From JAHBXL01 sp964409775 (GTDB taxonomy: Bacteria > Planctomycetota > Phycisphaerae > Phycisphaerales > UBA1924): a stretch of 64,000 nt of DNA. How positions within the stretch are numbered: the stretch's first letter is position 1; every line of letters starts with the position of its first letter. The position numbers were made by a program, and so were the translations under genes. The stretch lies in NCBI GenBank assembly GCA_964409775.1, contig CAYPEI010000006.1, forward strand, positions 1 through 64,000, read 5' to 3'. Under the pieces are notes generated by a model, which was not told where the DNA came from, did not search any database, and saw nothing but the letters and a program-made list of their open reading frames with translations. Positions 1 through 8,888 of the stretch are shown in pieces.

Positions 1-135
1 CCCGGCGGCACCGGCGGCGGCGGTCGTCCCACAGGCGGCGGGGGTGGGCCCGGTGGTGGGGGCGGTGGCGGAGCCAGCGGGGGCGGCGGCGGAGCGGTCG
101 GCGAAGGCGGAGGCGGCGGAGGTGTGCCGCGATGA
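1..135 (+). CDS. C-terminus of a T2S pseudopilin-operon protein (partial)
   Basis: Open reading frame entering from the left edge and ending at TGA 133-135. The visible 44 residues are almost pure glycine with a few Pro, Ala, Ser and Arg, ending GVPR. The stop overlaps the ATG of the GspK gene (ATGA), so the two are translationally coupled. In type II secretion operons the gene before gspK is usually gspJ, a minor pseudopilin; a Gly-rich tail on GspJ is the simplest reading. Only the tail is visible, so this identity is inferred from position. Confidence 0.6.
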   Translation, partial: PGGTGGGGRPTGGGGGPGGGGGGGASGGGGGAVGEGGGGGGVPR

Positions 136-1457
136 ACCGCCCATTCTCCCGCAAACGGTGCTTCACGACGTTCGTCGTTCTGTGGACGATTGCCATCGCG
201 GCGGTCGTTGTTGCGACGCTGCAATCGGCGGCCTGGCGTGGCGCCGCGTCCGGCCGCGAGGCCGTCGCACGGACGCGCGCCAAATGGGCCGCGCGTGCCG
301 GTGTCGAGGCCCAGATCGCCGCGCTCACGTTCAGCACGCAGACGCCGGACACGTCGTCCTCGTTCGGCACACGCGACGACCTGGCCGGCGCAGCCTCGGG
401 AACACTCGGCGACGCGACCTACGCCGTGTTCCATGAAGAGCGGACGGGCATCAAGGACGGCGCGGCGGATGCGCACGCCAAACTCAACATCAACAAACTC
501 TCACGAGCAAGCATGCTCCTTCTGCCCGACATGACCGAGGCCATCGCCGATTCCATACTCGACTGGATCGACAGCGACGACGACCCCAACGACCAGGGCG
601 CCGAGATCGGTCAGTACCTCTCACTCAAGCACGCCTACGTCCCGCGAAACGCCCCCTTCCGCTCCATTGCCGAACTCGAGTTGGTCGCTGGCGTGAGGCC
701 CGAGTATGTCCGCGGCGAGGACTGGAATCTCAACGGCGTTCTCGATCCCAACGAGGACGACGGCAGCGTCTCCTGGCCGCCGGACAATGCCGACGGCAAA
801 CTCGACGCCGGCTGGTCCGGTCTTCTCACCTGCGTCAGCGAGTCCGGCGGCCTGGCGGTCTCCGGCCTGCCGCGGCTGGACCTGTCCATCGCCAGCGCGG
901 AGGACATCCAGTCCCGCCTGAAACTCGACAGCCAGCAGGCACAGGCAATCTCCGACGCCTCACAGACCGTGACATCTCTGGCGGACTTCATCCGAACACC
1001 CTTGCGAGATCTCGTTCCACAGGGTGCAACCCTGCTCACCGGCCGCGCGCAAACTTCGCTTCAGAACCTGACCAACGACCAGATCGCCCTGCTGCTCGAT
1101 GAATGCACGCTCGGTGAGACCGCCCCCACCCCCCGTTCAGGCAAACTCAACATCAATACCTGCGACGATGAACTCGTCCAATACATCGCCGAGATCACTC
1201 CCGGCGTCGCCGACGCGATCATCCTGGAAAGAAACGCCCGTTCCGGCGGTTTCAGCAATCTGATGGACCTCTTGAACGTTCCTGCTGTCACGAACGAGGT
1301 TCTGGCCGGCCTGTATGACCTCATCGACGTGCGTTCAAATGTCTACATCGTGAACAGCCACGGTCGCGACACGGCGACCGGCCTCGAGGTGGAGATCGTC
1401 GCGACCATCGACCGATCCACTCTCCCGGTGATGATCAAGGAACTTCGCATCCGATGA
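132..1457 (+). CDS. gspK: GspK-like minor pseudopilin of type II secretion
   Basis: 441 residues. An N-terminal hydrophobic helix (about residues 11-33, FVVLWTIAIAAVVVATLQ) follows a short basic stretch, as in pseudopilins. The rest is a large periplasmic domain with two helix-hairpin-helix-like regions, one around residues 115-140 (KLNINKLSRASMLLLP) and one around 337-370 (KLNINTCDDELVQYIAEITPGVA); this arrangement is typical of GspK (T2SSK). GspK caps the pseudopilus tip together with GspI and GspJ. The ATG overlaps the upstream stop and the TGA overlaps the next ATG, so it sits in a tightly coupled operon. At 441 residues it is longer than the usual 300-330, as is common in planctomycete versions. 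Confidence 0.85.
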   Translation: MNRPFSRKRCFTTFVVLWTIAIAAVVVATLQSAAWRGAASGREAVARTRAKWAARAGVEAQIAALTFSTQTPDTSSSFGTRDDLAGAASGTLGDATYAVFHEERTGIKDGAADAHAKLNINKLSRASMLLLPDMTEAIADSILDWIDSDDDPNDQGAEIGQYLSLKHAYVPRNAPFRSIAELELVAGVRPEYVRGEDWNLNGVLDPNEDDGSVSWPPDNADGKLDAGWSGLLTCVSESGGLAVSGLPRLDLSIASAEDIQSRLKLDSQQAQAISDASQTVTSLADFIRTPLRDLVPQGATLLTGRAQTSLQNLTNDQIALLLDECTLGETAPTPRSGKLNINTCDDELVQYIAEITPGVADAIILERNARSGGFSNLMDLLNVPAVTNEVLAGLYDLIDVRSNVYIVNSHGRDTATGLEVEIVATIDRSTLPVMIKELRIR

Positions 1458-3205
1458 CCCGTCCCCCCAGCCAATCCACCGCGGCCTCGACACCCCGTGC
1501 CGGCCGCATCGCCGCCGTCCAAACAGATCCCGACGGCGGGTTGGTCATACTCATCGCCGAAACAAGGGGGCCCGAAGCGGTCGTGGCCGAGGTGATTCGG
1601 ACGGACCGGGCGCAGGCGCCTGAAGTCCTCCGATCCCGAAAAATCGATCTTGTCCTCCGAGTTGTTCCTGCGACCCAGACGGTCTGCAGGGTGATTCCGG
1701 CTCCGGAAGTCACCTCCACCGATCGTTCGGCCGTCGCCGATGCGCTTGGCCTGCTCGCCGAGTCCGAACTCCCTGCTTCCCTTCCGTGGCATCGGCGCTC
1801 CGCCGGGATGATCCGGCTGGGCAATCGCCAGGCCGCGCTGCTCACAGGCTGGGTGCGGCTGGACAAGGACCCCGACGACAGCACGCCCTTGTCGGGCGTT
1901 CCTGAAGTCTGGGTTGCGGAGATCGCCGCCCTGGCCGCGCTCGGACAGGCAGCGGGCGCCTCCGGAGTCATCGGGCTTGCCGAGCAGCGCCTCTCCGCGA
2001 TCTCGCTGCTGGCGATCGGCCCCAAGCGACCGATCGGACGGGTGTTGCGGCTGCCCTCAACGGGCGCCGAGTGGCCCGAAACCGTGCGCCGCGCCTGGAG
2101 TGAGACCGCCGCCGCGGCCGGCATCGAGGCTCCCTGCCCCGCTGCCGACGGCCTGCTCATGGACCTCGCGCCGACGGTCCGCCTCGCGGGGGGCAACCGG
2201 GATCGGCAGTGGATCAACCGCCACGGCCTGGCGCTTGGCGCCCTCCTGCTGTACGGCGACGCGGACGCCGCCGTGAGTTCGCTCGTCGGGCTCACTCCCG
2301 ATGAGCCGCGCCGAGCGATGCCCTTCGCCCAGCGCGCCGTCGATTGGCTTTCCCGCCCGCGCAACGCGGCCATGTCCGCCGCGGCGTGCATCGCGGTCCT
2401 GCTCTTCGCGCCATGGGGCGCTGCTGAAGCGAGATACTCGATCCTCCGCGCCGAAGCGGGTTCGCTGGACGATCTGGACCGGCGCCTGAGTGAGGCAGAG
2501 CGGCGGATCGAGTTCTATCGCCTGCTCAACCAGAAGCGCTGGCCGATGACGAAACTGCTCGCCGACATCGCCGGAGCGGCGCCCGTCGGCGTCACGCTCG
2601 AATCGGTCGAACTGGCGCAGGGCGAAGCGATCAGCATCCGCGCAACCGCGGAGTCCTCCGAACTCGTCACCGCCTTCCGCAAGAACCTCGGCGACACCAA
2701 CGTCTTCACCGCGGTCGCGACTCCCACCATCGACGCTTCGTCCGACGGTGTCACCTTCCAACTCCAGGCCCGCCTGGCGCCGAGCGGGGCGATCACGATC
2801 AGCGCACCGATCGAGGACTTCGCCGCCAAGAGCCTGGCGCAACGTCTCTACGGCGACGCCGCGGCAACCTCGCCCGGGTGGAGCACCGACGACAGCGATG
2901 TTGACCATCGGGACCGCCGATCCGACGACCGCCGCTCGGCCCCGCCTTCACGAGGTCGTGACGAGCCCGGCCGGGCTGCCACGCGAACCGAACGCGCTCC
3001 GGCGGCTGCACCGGCGGCCGTCATCCCGCCGCCGCTGAGCGATGCGGACATCGCGGCGATGGATCGGACAACGGCCATGAAGGAATGGGGCGTTCGAAAG
3101 AAAGCCTCCACGCAACCCGGGATCGACGCGGCGACCAAGGAACGGCTTGCTGCGGAAGCAGAGAAGTGCCGCGCGAGGATGCAGTCCGCGGGGGGCGGCG
3201 CATGA
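1454..3205 (+). CDS. GspL/PilM-PilN-like inner membrane assembly protein
   Basis: 583 residues, starting at an ATG that overlaps the gspK stop. The first 290 residues resemble a degenerate actin-like GspL/PilM cytoplasmic domain. One membrane segment lies near residues 313-326 (MSAAACIAVLLFAP). A coiled coil and a PilN/GspL-type periplasmic domain follow at about 330-465 (LADIAGAAPVGVTLESVEL). The last 110 residues are a charged Arg/Ala/Pro-rich tail not found in classic GspL. In secretion or pilus machines this protein links the cytoplasmic ATPase to the periplasmic platform. The position between gspK and a gspM-like gene supports this. Sequence similarity is low, so the family call rests on architecture and neighbours. 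Confidence 0.65.
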   Translation: MTRPPSQSTAASTPRAGRIAAVQTDPDGGLVILIAETRGPEAVVAEVIRTDRAQAPEVLRSRKIDLVLRVVPATQTVCRVIPAPEVTSTDRSAVADALGLLAESELPASLPWHRRSAGMIRLGNRQAALLTGWVRLDKDPDDSTPLSGVPEVWVAEIAALAALGQAAGASGVIGLAEQRLSAISLLAIGPKRPIGRVLRLPSTGAEWPETVRRAWSETAAAAGIEAPCPAADGLLMDLAPTVRLAGGNRDRQWINRHGLALGALLLYGDADAAVSSLVGLTPDEPRRAMPFAQRAVDWLSRPRNAAMSAAACIAVLLFAPWGAAEARYSILRAEAGSLDDLDRRLSEAERRIEFYRLLNQKRWPMTKLLADIAGAAPVGVTLESVELAQGEAISIRATAESSELVTAFRKNLGDTNVFTAVATPTIDASSDGVTFQLQARLAPSGAITISAPIEDFAAKSLAQRLYGDAAATSPGWSTDDSDVDHRDRRSDDRRSAPPSRGRDEPGRAATRTERAPAAAPAAVIPPPLSDADIAAMDRTTAMKEWGVRKKASTQPGIDAATKERLAAEAEKCRARMQSAGGGA

Positions 3206-3849
3206 ACAACCTGTTCGACACATTCAACCGCCTCCCGCGCGCCGCCCGTTGGCTGCTGCTCTTCGGGGCGTTCGTGGCGCTGTACTACCTTGTGCTGGAA
3301 CCCGCGCTCGACGCGGCAAACTCCGCACGCAACCGCGCCGACCGGCTGGAAACGGCCCTCCGGCGCGAGCGCGAACTGCTCGCGATCAACTCCCAGGTTG
3401 GACGGGAACTCGAACGGGGCGTGGCGACGTACGGCCTGCCGCGGCATCCCACAGATCCCGGCGCCCGGCCCGAAGCCCTGCAGCGAGCCGTGAACGCGAT
3501 CCTGATTGCGCACGGCGTCGGCAATGCCGTCTACAGCGAGCGCTCCGGCACCATCCGTGCCGACGAGGCAGTCGCGGTCGTCAGCCCCGGAGCGCGGCTG
3601 GACCGCTTCGTGCTCGATGTCACCTTCGAAGCCACGCCGGAAACGACGGTCGCGATCCTTGCGGACCTTGAGAAAGCCAGCGAGGTGACGGCGGTCTCCC
3701 GAATCAAACTCGACAAGTCAGGTGCCGGTCGCGCCCGCACGCCTTCTGCGGGCGGTCGCACCGTCCGCGTGAGCATCGCCGTCGAATCATGGATCGCCGC
3801 TCCCGGAGCAGCAAGCAGCACGGCCAGCGCCGCGTGGGAGGGCCGCTGA
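3202..3849 (+). CDS. GspM/PilO-like inner membrane platform protein
   Basis: 215 residues; the ATG overlaps the previous stop (ATGA). One transmembrane helix near residues 14-33 (ARWLLLFGAFVALYYLVLEP) is followed by a coiled coil (about 35-70) and a small alpha/beta periplasmic domain that ends about residue 195. This is the layout of GspM and PilO, the partners of GspL and PilN. Longer upstream starts in the same frame would overlap the previous gene deeply and lack the coupling, so 3202 is preferred. Confidence 0.7.
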   Translation: MNNLFDTFNRLPRAARWLLLFGAFVALYYLVLEPALDAANSARNRADRLETALRRERELLAINSQVGRELERGVATYGLPRHPTDPGARPEALQRAVNAILIAHGVGNAVYSERSGTIRADEAVAVVSPGARLDRFVLDVTFEATPETTVAILADLEKASEVTAVSRIKLDKSGAGRARTPSAGGRTVRVSIAVESWIAAPGAASSTASAAWEGR

Positions 3850-4640
3850 TGAGCCGCATGACCAGCCTCATCCTCGGCCTTCGGAGCCAGGCGGGTGGCC
3901 CCCGCTGGCTCGGGTCGGCGATGGCCGTCCTGATCGCGATCACGCTGGGCTGGCTCGTCTGGCACGCCTGGCCCGTCTTCCGGGCTTCCAGGTTGCCCGC
4001 TCGCCCGGCCGAGGCCTCCCGGACGGACGAACAGCGCCGGACAGACTTTGCTGCTGCGCTCAAGAAGCACCAGGAACGCGTCGACGGTCGCTCGTTGTTC
4101 TTTGTGCCGCCGCGTCCGCGTCCGCCGCGGCCCGAGTTCGTCGAGGACACAACCCCCCGCGAGCCGCCCAAGCCGACTCGCTACGGCGGACCGTCGATCA
4201 CCGCGATGGTGAACGGACAGGTCTGGTTCAACGATGGCCAGCGCGTGAAGGTTGGTGAATCCGGTCGGAATCTGAGGGTCGTGTCCGCCTCGGCGCCATG
4301 GTCGGCACGCATCGAGTGGGAAGGCGTCGAGTTCGATGTCGACTTCTTCCAGCGCGATTCGTCGGTGATCCGGCCTGTGCGCCAGGGCGCGAGCGATGTC
4401 TCGCCGCTCACCCCCTCCCCCGGCCCCGCTTCCACGCCGGGCGCACGCCCGGCTGCCGCGCCCCCCACTCCAGCCGCGCCCTCTTCCGGGAACCCCTCTG
4501 CCGCTCCGCCGCCCGCTGGCGCTGACCCGCCGGCCGAGCCCGAGCCGGCGCCGGAACCCGCCGACGAACCCGCGCAGCCAAGCCCAGCACCCGCATCTCC
4601 CGAACCCCAGCCTCAGCCTTCCGCCCCGGAGCACCCATGA
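3849..4640 (+). CDS. GspC-like bitopic protein with Pro-rich tail
   Basis: 263 residues; the start overlaps the preceding stop (TGATG). One membrane helix near residues 24-43 (AMAVLIAITLGWLVWHAWPV), a charged linker, then a small beta domain around residues 115-165 (ITAMVNGQVWFNDGQRVKVG) resembling the homology-region domain of GspC or PilP, which contacts the secretin N0 domain. The final 80 residues are a Pro/Ala-rich low-complexity tail. Its position directly before the secretin, with overlapping ATGA, fits a GspC role. A PilP-type assignment is the alternative. Confidence 0.55.
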   Translation: MSRMTSLILGLRSQAGGPRWLGSAMAVLIAITLGWLVWHAWPVFRASRLPARPAEASRTDEQRRTDFAAALKKHQERVDGRSLFFVPPRPRPPRPEFVEDTTPREPPKPTRYGGPSITAMVNGQVWFNDGQRVKVGESGRNLRVVSASAPWSARIEWEGVEFDVDFFQRDSSVIRPVRQGASDVSPLTPSPGPASTPGARPAAAPPTPAAPSSGNPSAAPPPAGADPPAEPEPAPEPADEPAQPSPAPASPEPQPQPSAPEHP

Positions 4641-7324
4641 CCACGCCGGAACCCAGCACCCGCCTCATGCGATCCACCATCGGCGCGATGCTCCTGTGCG
4701 TCGGCCTCGCCGCGAGCACGACGCTCGCGCAGGACTCCGCCGCCCCTGCCGCGGCAGCCGCGACAAAGCCCGCCGCCTCAAGCGAGCACACCACGCCATC
4801 GGATTCGTTCGATGAACGCGGCCGCCGCGTCGTCTATGGCGAGCCGGTTCCGCTCGGCTTCAAGGGCGAGCGCGTGGAGCGTGTCATCGCGTTCATCGTC
4901 GAGACCACGGGCAAGGTCGTCCTGCCGCAGCCCGATGTTCTCAGCCGTCCCATCACGGTGGTCAACGACCGTCCGATCCCGCGCGAGCGTGCGCTGGACC
5001 TGGTGTTCATGGCCCTGCAGCAGAACGGCATCGCCGTTGTCGAAACCCCTGACCTCATCCTGCTCCGCGACATCGGCGAGATCGACCGGCAGGACGTGCC
5101 GGTGATCGGCCCTGATACGCACCTGGAGAAGCGGACCGACTACGGCACGATCGTCGAGAAAGTGTTCGCGCTGCACTACTCGTCCGCCGAGACGCTCGGC
5201 GAGATCATCAAGTCCAACCTCCCGAGTTTCGCGAAACTCACGGTGGACCCGCTGTCCAACCAGGTCGCGGTCATGGCCCACATCGGCCTGCTCCAGCAGA
5301 TCGAGAAGAAGGTCGAGTTCCTCGATCAGCCCTCCGCCGCCTCACTGCTCACCGAGACCTTCCACCTCCGCTACGCCGATGCGGAGCAGATCGCCACGAA
5401 TATCCGGGATCTCTTCGCCCAGACCGCAAGAACCGGCCAGGGACAGCAGGGAGGCCAGAACCCCTTCCAGCAGTTCTTCCAGCAGCGCGGCGGACAGGGC
5501 GGACCCGGCGGCGGCAACCAGGGCGGCGGACGGGGCGGCCAGGGCGGCGGCAACCAAGGGGGGCGAACCGGACAGGGAGGGCAGGATTCCAGCGCAGGCC
5601 CGAGTGCCAATCTGCGAGTCACGGCCAACACGCAGCAGAACGCCGTCACGGTGCTCGCGGAGAAGCAGGTGCTCGAGCAGATCCGCACGCAGATCAACGA
5701 TTCGTGGGATCGGCCGGTCACCGAGAAGAACGTCGCCCCGCGGATCTACGACCTGAAGAACTCGGACCCCATCAAGGTTCGGGATGCCCTGCGCGAACTC
5801 TTCGGCCAGCCCGGCACCGGCAGCGCCGCCTCATCATCCGGCGTCGGTCGCCTCGCGGGCCAGTTCTCGTTCGAGGCCCTGCCGGAGCAATCCCGCCTGA
5901 TCGTCGTCAGCAAGTCACCCGACAACCTCGACGCCATCGACAAACTCGTGGCCGATCTCGACCAGCCCCAGACCGCTGGCCTGCCGCGGATCGTCGAACT
6001 CAAGCACGCCACCGCCGAGGAACTCGCCGAGCAACTCAACACGCTGCTGGCCCAGGAAGGCACGTTGGCGCAGATCCCGCGGCAGGAGTCGGGCCTGACG
6101 CAAGGGCAGGCCGGCGCCTCGCCGTTCGCCTCCGATCAATCGACCACAACCACCAACCAGCAGGCCAATACCGCCGGCACCATGCAGTTCTGGTGGCAGC
6201 GGGCCCGGCCGCCGACGACCACCGCCGGATCCTCGAACCTGGTCTCCAAGATCCGCCTCGTACCGGTCTGGCGGCAGAACGCCCTGATGATCCTCTCCCC
6301 GCCGGAGTACTCCCAGGCGGTCGTGGACCTCATCACCGAACTCGACAAGCCCGGGCGGCAGGTGCTGCTCAAGGCCGTCATCGCCGAGATCAGCCTCGAG
6401 GACGCTACCGCGCTGGGCCTGCGATGGTCCAACTCCCCCATCACGCCCACCCTCGCCGACAACGCCGTCTCGCTCGGCGCCAACTCGGCCGGGAACACCG
6501 CCGGCGGCATCTTCACGGGCACGAAGAACGACATCCTCCCCGGGCTGTTCGATACCTCCGTGCTCAATGTCGGCGTCAATCTCAACCTGCTGCTCCAGGC
6601 CCTGGCACAGAAGACCGGCGTCAACATCCTCTCCGAGCCGCGGATCTTCACCAGCGACAACCAGGAGGCGGAGTTCTTCGCCGGGCAGGATGTGCCCTTC
6701 ATCACCGATTCACAGACGACCGATGCCGGCGGACTGACGCAGAGTTTCGACTACCGCGCCGTCGGCCTGGCCCTGCGTGTCCGCCCGCGGATCACGCCCA
6801 AGCGCGATGTGGACCTCCGGATCAACCTCGAACTCTCGAGCCTCCAGCCCAACCAGACGCTGTTCGGCGGCTTCATCGTCGACCGGCGCGAAACCACCAC
6901 CCACCTGATCATCAAGGACGGTCAGACGGTGGTCGTCTCCGGCATCGTCCGCTCCGAGGACTCGGACATCCTCCGCAAGGTCCCGCTGCTGGGCGATCTG
7001 CCGCTCGTCGGGGCGCTCTTCCAGTCCACCGAGCGCACCAAGTCGACCACCGAGATCGTCGCGTTCATCACGCCGATCGTGATCGAAAACCCCGAAGAGA
7101 CCGACTCGGCGACCAAGCCCGACCGCGATCGACTCAAGGAACTGCGCAAGGAACTCGGCAAGGACGCCCCCGAAGGACCTGACCCGGAATCCGGCGTCGC
7201 GCCGACGCGGCCGGATGAGGGCTTGCCGCCCGGAAGCGATGCCGCCGTCCCGGCAAGCCCGGCCGCCCCGGCCAAGCCCGCCAAGCGCAAGTCCGTCGAG
7301 CCCCGGTACGGCTACGAGCAGTGA
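4637..7324 (+). CDS. gspD: Type II secretion system secretin
   Basis: 895 residues with a signal peptide (cleavage near ASTTLAQ, residues 26-32). An N0-like domain (about 60-135) and repeated N1-N3 KH-like secretin_N domains follow, for example ETLGEIIKSNLPSFAKLTVD and PLSNQVAVMAH. The C-terminal secretin barrel runs from about residue 570 to 815, with the hallmark VPLLGDLPLVGALFQ and the closing strand TEIVAFITPIVI. It forms the outer-membrane channel for folded exoproteins. Residues 263-322 are a Gly/Gln-rich insertion between N domains. The gene ends the coupled pseudopilus run. Its proline/alanine-rich C-terminal extension (about 840-895) may bind a pilotin or cell wall. Confidence 0.93.
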   Translation: MTTPEPSTRLMRSTIGAMLLCVGLAASTTLAQDSAAPAAAAATKPAASSEHTTPSDSFDERGRRVVYGEPVPLGFKGERVERVIAFIVETTGKVVLPQPDVLSRPITVVNDRPIPRERALDLVFMALQQNGIAVVETPDLILLRDIGEIDRQDVPVIGPDTHLEKRTDYGTIVEKVFALHYSSAETLGEIIKSNLPSFAKLTVDPLSNQVAVMAHIGLLQQIEKKVEFLDQPSAASLLTETFHLRYADAEQIATNIRDLFAQTARTGQGQQGGQNPFQQFFQQRGGQGGPGGGNQGGGRGGQGGGNQGGRTGQGGQDSSAGPSANLRVTANTQQNAVTVLAEKQVLEQIRTQINDSWDRPVTEKNVAPRIYDLKNSDPIKVRDALRELFGQPGTGSAASSSGVGRLAGQFSFEALPEQSRLIVVSKSPDNLDAIDKLVADLDQPQTAGLPRIVELKHATAEELAEQLNTLLAQEGTLAQIPRQESGLTQGQAGASPFASDQSTTTTNQQANTAGTMQFWWQRARPPTTTAGSSNLVSKIRLVPVWRQNALMILSPPEYSQAVVDLITELDKPGRQVLLKAVIAEISLEDATALGLRWSNSPITPTLADNAVSLGANSAGNTAGGIFTGTKNDILPGLFDTSVLNVGVNLNLLLQALAQKTGVNILSEPRIFTSDNQEAEFFAGQDVPFITDSQTTDAGGLTQSFDYRAVGLALRVRPRITPKRDVDLRINLELSSLQPNQTLFGGFIVDRRETTTHLIIKDGQTVVVSGIVRSEDSDILRKVPLLGDLPLVGALFQSTERTKSTTEIVAFITPIVIENPEETDSATKPDRDRLKELRKELGKDAPEGPDPESGVAPTRPDEGLPPGSDAAVPASPAAPAKPAKRKSVEPRYGYEQ
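5424..5600 (+). repeat. Gly/Gln-rich low-complexity repeat inside gspD
   Basis: In-frame stretch of degenerate short units (GGQ, GGN, QGG, GGRGG) encoding about 60 residues between two secretin N domains. The DNA is a purine-rich run of GGC/CAG-type codons that could vary in length by slippage. A flexible linker at this place would sit in the periplasmic vestibule. Confidence 0.8.
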
Positions 7325-7380
7325 TCGACCCCGTCGCGCACCGCGACGGATTCGGGCCTGCCCGATCCATATCGTCCCGC

Positions 7381-8679
7381 ATGCCCCGCCCGCGGATCAG
7401 TGCCATCGCCCTCCTCGCCGCGTGGGCGTGCTGCGCCGGCTGCTCGCCGCGCCCGCTCGTGCCCGAACCCGGGCCGCTGTACTCAACCGCCCGCACGCGG
7501 CAGCCGCGTGTAGAAGTTCCGGCGGATGCCCGCTCCGCCGCGGCGGCGGCGTGGCTGAGATCGCGAAACACCGTGGATCTGGGCACCGTCGAATACGACG
7601 GACTCACTCTCCCGGTCGTCTCGCCGGATGCCAACTTCCTCGCCGTTCAAACCGGACCCACGCCCGCTTGGAACTGCGTGCTGGCGGAGCCCGATGCGCC
7701 GCCGATCCCCAACGTGATCGCGGTCACCCGCATCCTGCCCGACCAGCCCGAACCGCGAGCGTTGATCGCCACGCTCCCGGCGGGCGTGATGCTGGGCCGG
7801 ACCGCTTCTTCAAAGGGGTTCCTCGTCGAGTTGCCCGCGACCAAGGACCTGCCGCGGCGGATCGGCATGGCGGATTGGGAGACGGGCCGCATCGAGCAAC
7901 TGACCGACGATGCCGGCGACAGCGCGTTCGGTGTGGTCGGCGCGGGCGGAGAACTGGCGTACTCAAGGCGCGGCCGGCACGAGTCGCGTTGGTCGCTGGT
8001 GCTGCGCGCGGCCGATGGTCAGGAGTACGCGGCCTCGATCGCGAACGCGTCGATCGTTTTCCCGCAGATCGTGCGGACTTCGACAGAAACGATCGTTTTC
8101 GCGATGATCGCGGCGGATGCGTCGGGCGGTCCGCTCCGTCTCGCCGCGTTTGCGCCGGGAGCAGTGGAACAGGACACCTCGCTCCTCATGCTCGCGAGTG
8201 TCGAGATCGCGACCAGCGCGACGATGTTTGATGCGTATCAGGCCGTCGCGGCATGTCAGTCGCTGGTTCAAACCGCGCCGAACACGGCGGGCGCAACCAC
8301 GGTCGTGTTCTCGAGCGCGACTCAATCGGTCGTTGTTGCGCATCTGGTGCTCGCGCCGACGCCGAGGTTCATTCTGCGCCCCTTGGTGCCGGGCACGTTC
8401 AGCGGAACGCTCACCGTGCACAACGGGCGGCCGGGTGTCCTTGCATGCACGTACGCGGACGTCGTTTATCAGGACCTTGGGACGATTCCGGCGGGGGCGA
8501 CGGTTCCCGAGCCCAGCCCCGACCTGGTCTGGCCCGAAGCAGGGGTCGTCCGACGAACGGAAAGGCCGGAATGGCCGTATCTCGCGCTCTTCATGAAGGC
8601 TTCAAGCACGCCAATGGCCTTTCGAGGGGTGCTGGTGAGCGGCAGGACGGGTTCGAAGGCCTCTTTGATCGGATTTTGA
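7381..8679 (+). CDS. Predicted lipoprotein, possible beta-propeller, unknown function
   Basis: 432 residues from the ATG at 7381. A basic n-region and hydrophobic helix lead to a lipobox-like ...AACCAGC (Cys near residue 21; WACCAGCSPRP), so the mature protein is probably a lipoprotein. The rest is beta-rich with regularly spaced Asp/Gly turns (for example MADWETGRIEQLTDDA), suggesting a beta-propeller of the TolB/WD type, but no family is recognised with certainty. A GTG at 7321 overlapping the gspD stop would add 20 residues before the signal sequence and would couple it to gspD. It may be an accessory of the secretion operon. Confidence 0.6.
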   Translation: MPRPRISAIALLAAWACCAGCSPRPLVPEPGPLYSTARTRQPRVEVPADARSAAAAAWLRSRNTVDLGTVEYDGLTLPVVSPDANFLAVQTGPTPAWNCVLAEPDAPPIPNVIAVTRILPDQPEPRALIATLPAGVMLGRTASSKGFLVELPATKDLPRRIGMADWETGRIEQLTDDAGDSAFGVVGAGGELAYSRRGRHESRWSLVLRAADGQEYAASIANASIVFPQIVRTSTETIVFAMIAADASGGPLRLAAFAPGAVEQDTSLLMLASVEIATSATMFDAYQAVAACQSLVQTAPNTAGATTVVFSSATQSVVVAHLVLAPTPRFILRPLVPGTFSGTLTVHNGRPGVLACTYADVVYQDLGTIPAGATVPEPSPDLVWPEAGVVRRTERPEWPYLALFMKASSTPMAFRGVLVSGRTGSKASLIGF

Positions 8680-8798
8680 TTGGTGCTTGATCCCACTGTA
8701 AGGGCAGCAATGACAGCAGTTTACTGCCGGTTTAGGGGTTGTGCGGCCTGCGCCATGCTCCGAACCGCGCAAACTCCGCTGGGAATTCTGCAAGACGG

Positions 8799-8827
8799 TT
8801 GACACCCCCCCAGGCTTGATGTATCTT
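8799..8827 (+). promoter_or_regulatory. Sigma70-type promoter of the first PEP-CTERM-like gene
   Basis: TTGACA (8799-8804), a 17-base spacer and TATCTT (8822-8827). The -35 is a perfect match and the -10 matches four of six. The predicted start lies near 8834, giving a leader of about 55 nt with a strong Shine-Dalgarno. This is the clearest housekeeping promoter in the window. Confidence 0.65.
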
Positions 8828-8876
8828 CTCCCCGTCGTTGTTGTGGCTTTCCGTAATGCCCTCAATCCAAGATTCG

Positions 8877-8883
8877 AAGGAGA
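8877..8883 (+). promoter_or_regulatory. Ribosome binding site that sets a GTG start
   Basis: AAGGAGA ends six bases before the GTG at 8889. This decides the start of the downstream gene: an in-frame ATG at 8838 would put 17 non-signal residues in front of an otherwise textbook signal peptide. Confidence 0.8.
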
Positions 8884-8888
8884 TTCCT

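Noticed and set aside
132..7324. Calling the first operon a type IV pilus cluster
   Set aside because: GspK-type helix-hairpin-helix protein and gene order fit type II secretion better, although the PilN/PilO-like proteins alone would allow either.
8703..8735. GGCAG...CTGCC as terminator of the lipoprotein gene
   Set aside because: Five pairs with a long loop and no T-run.
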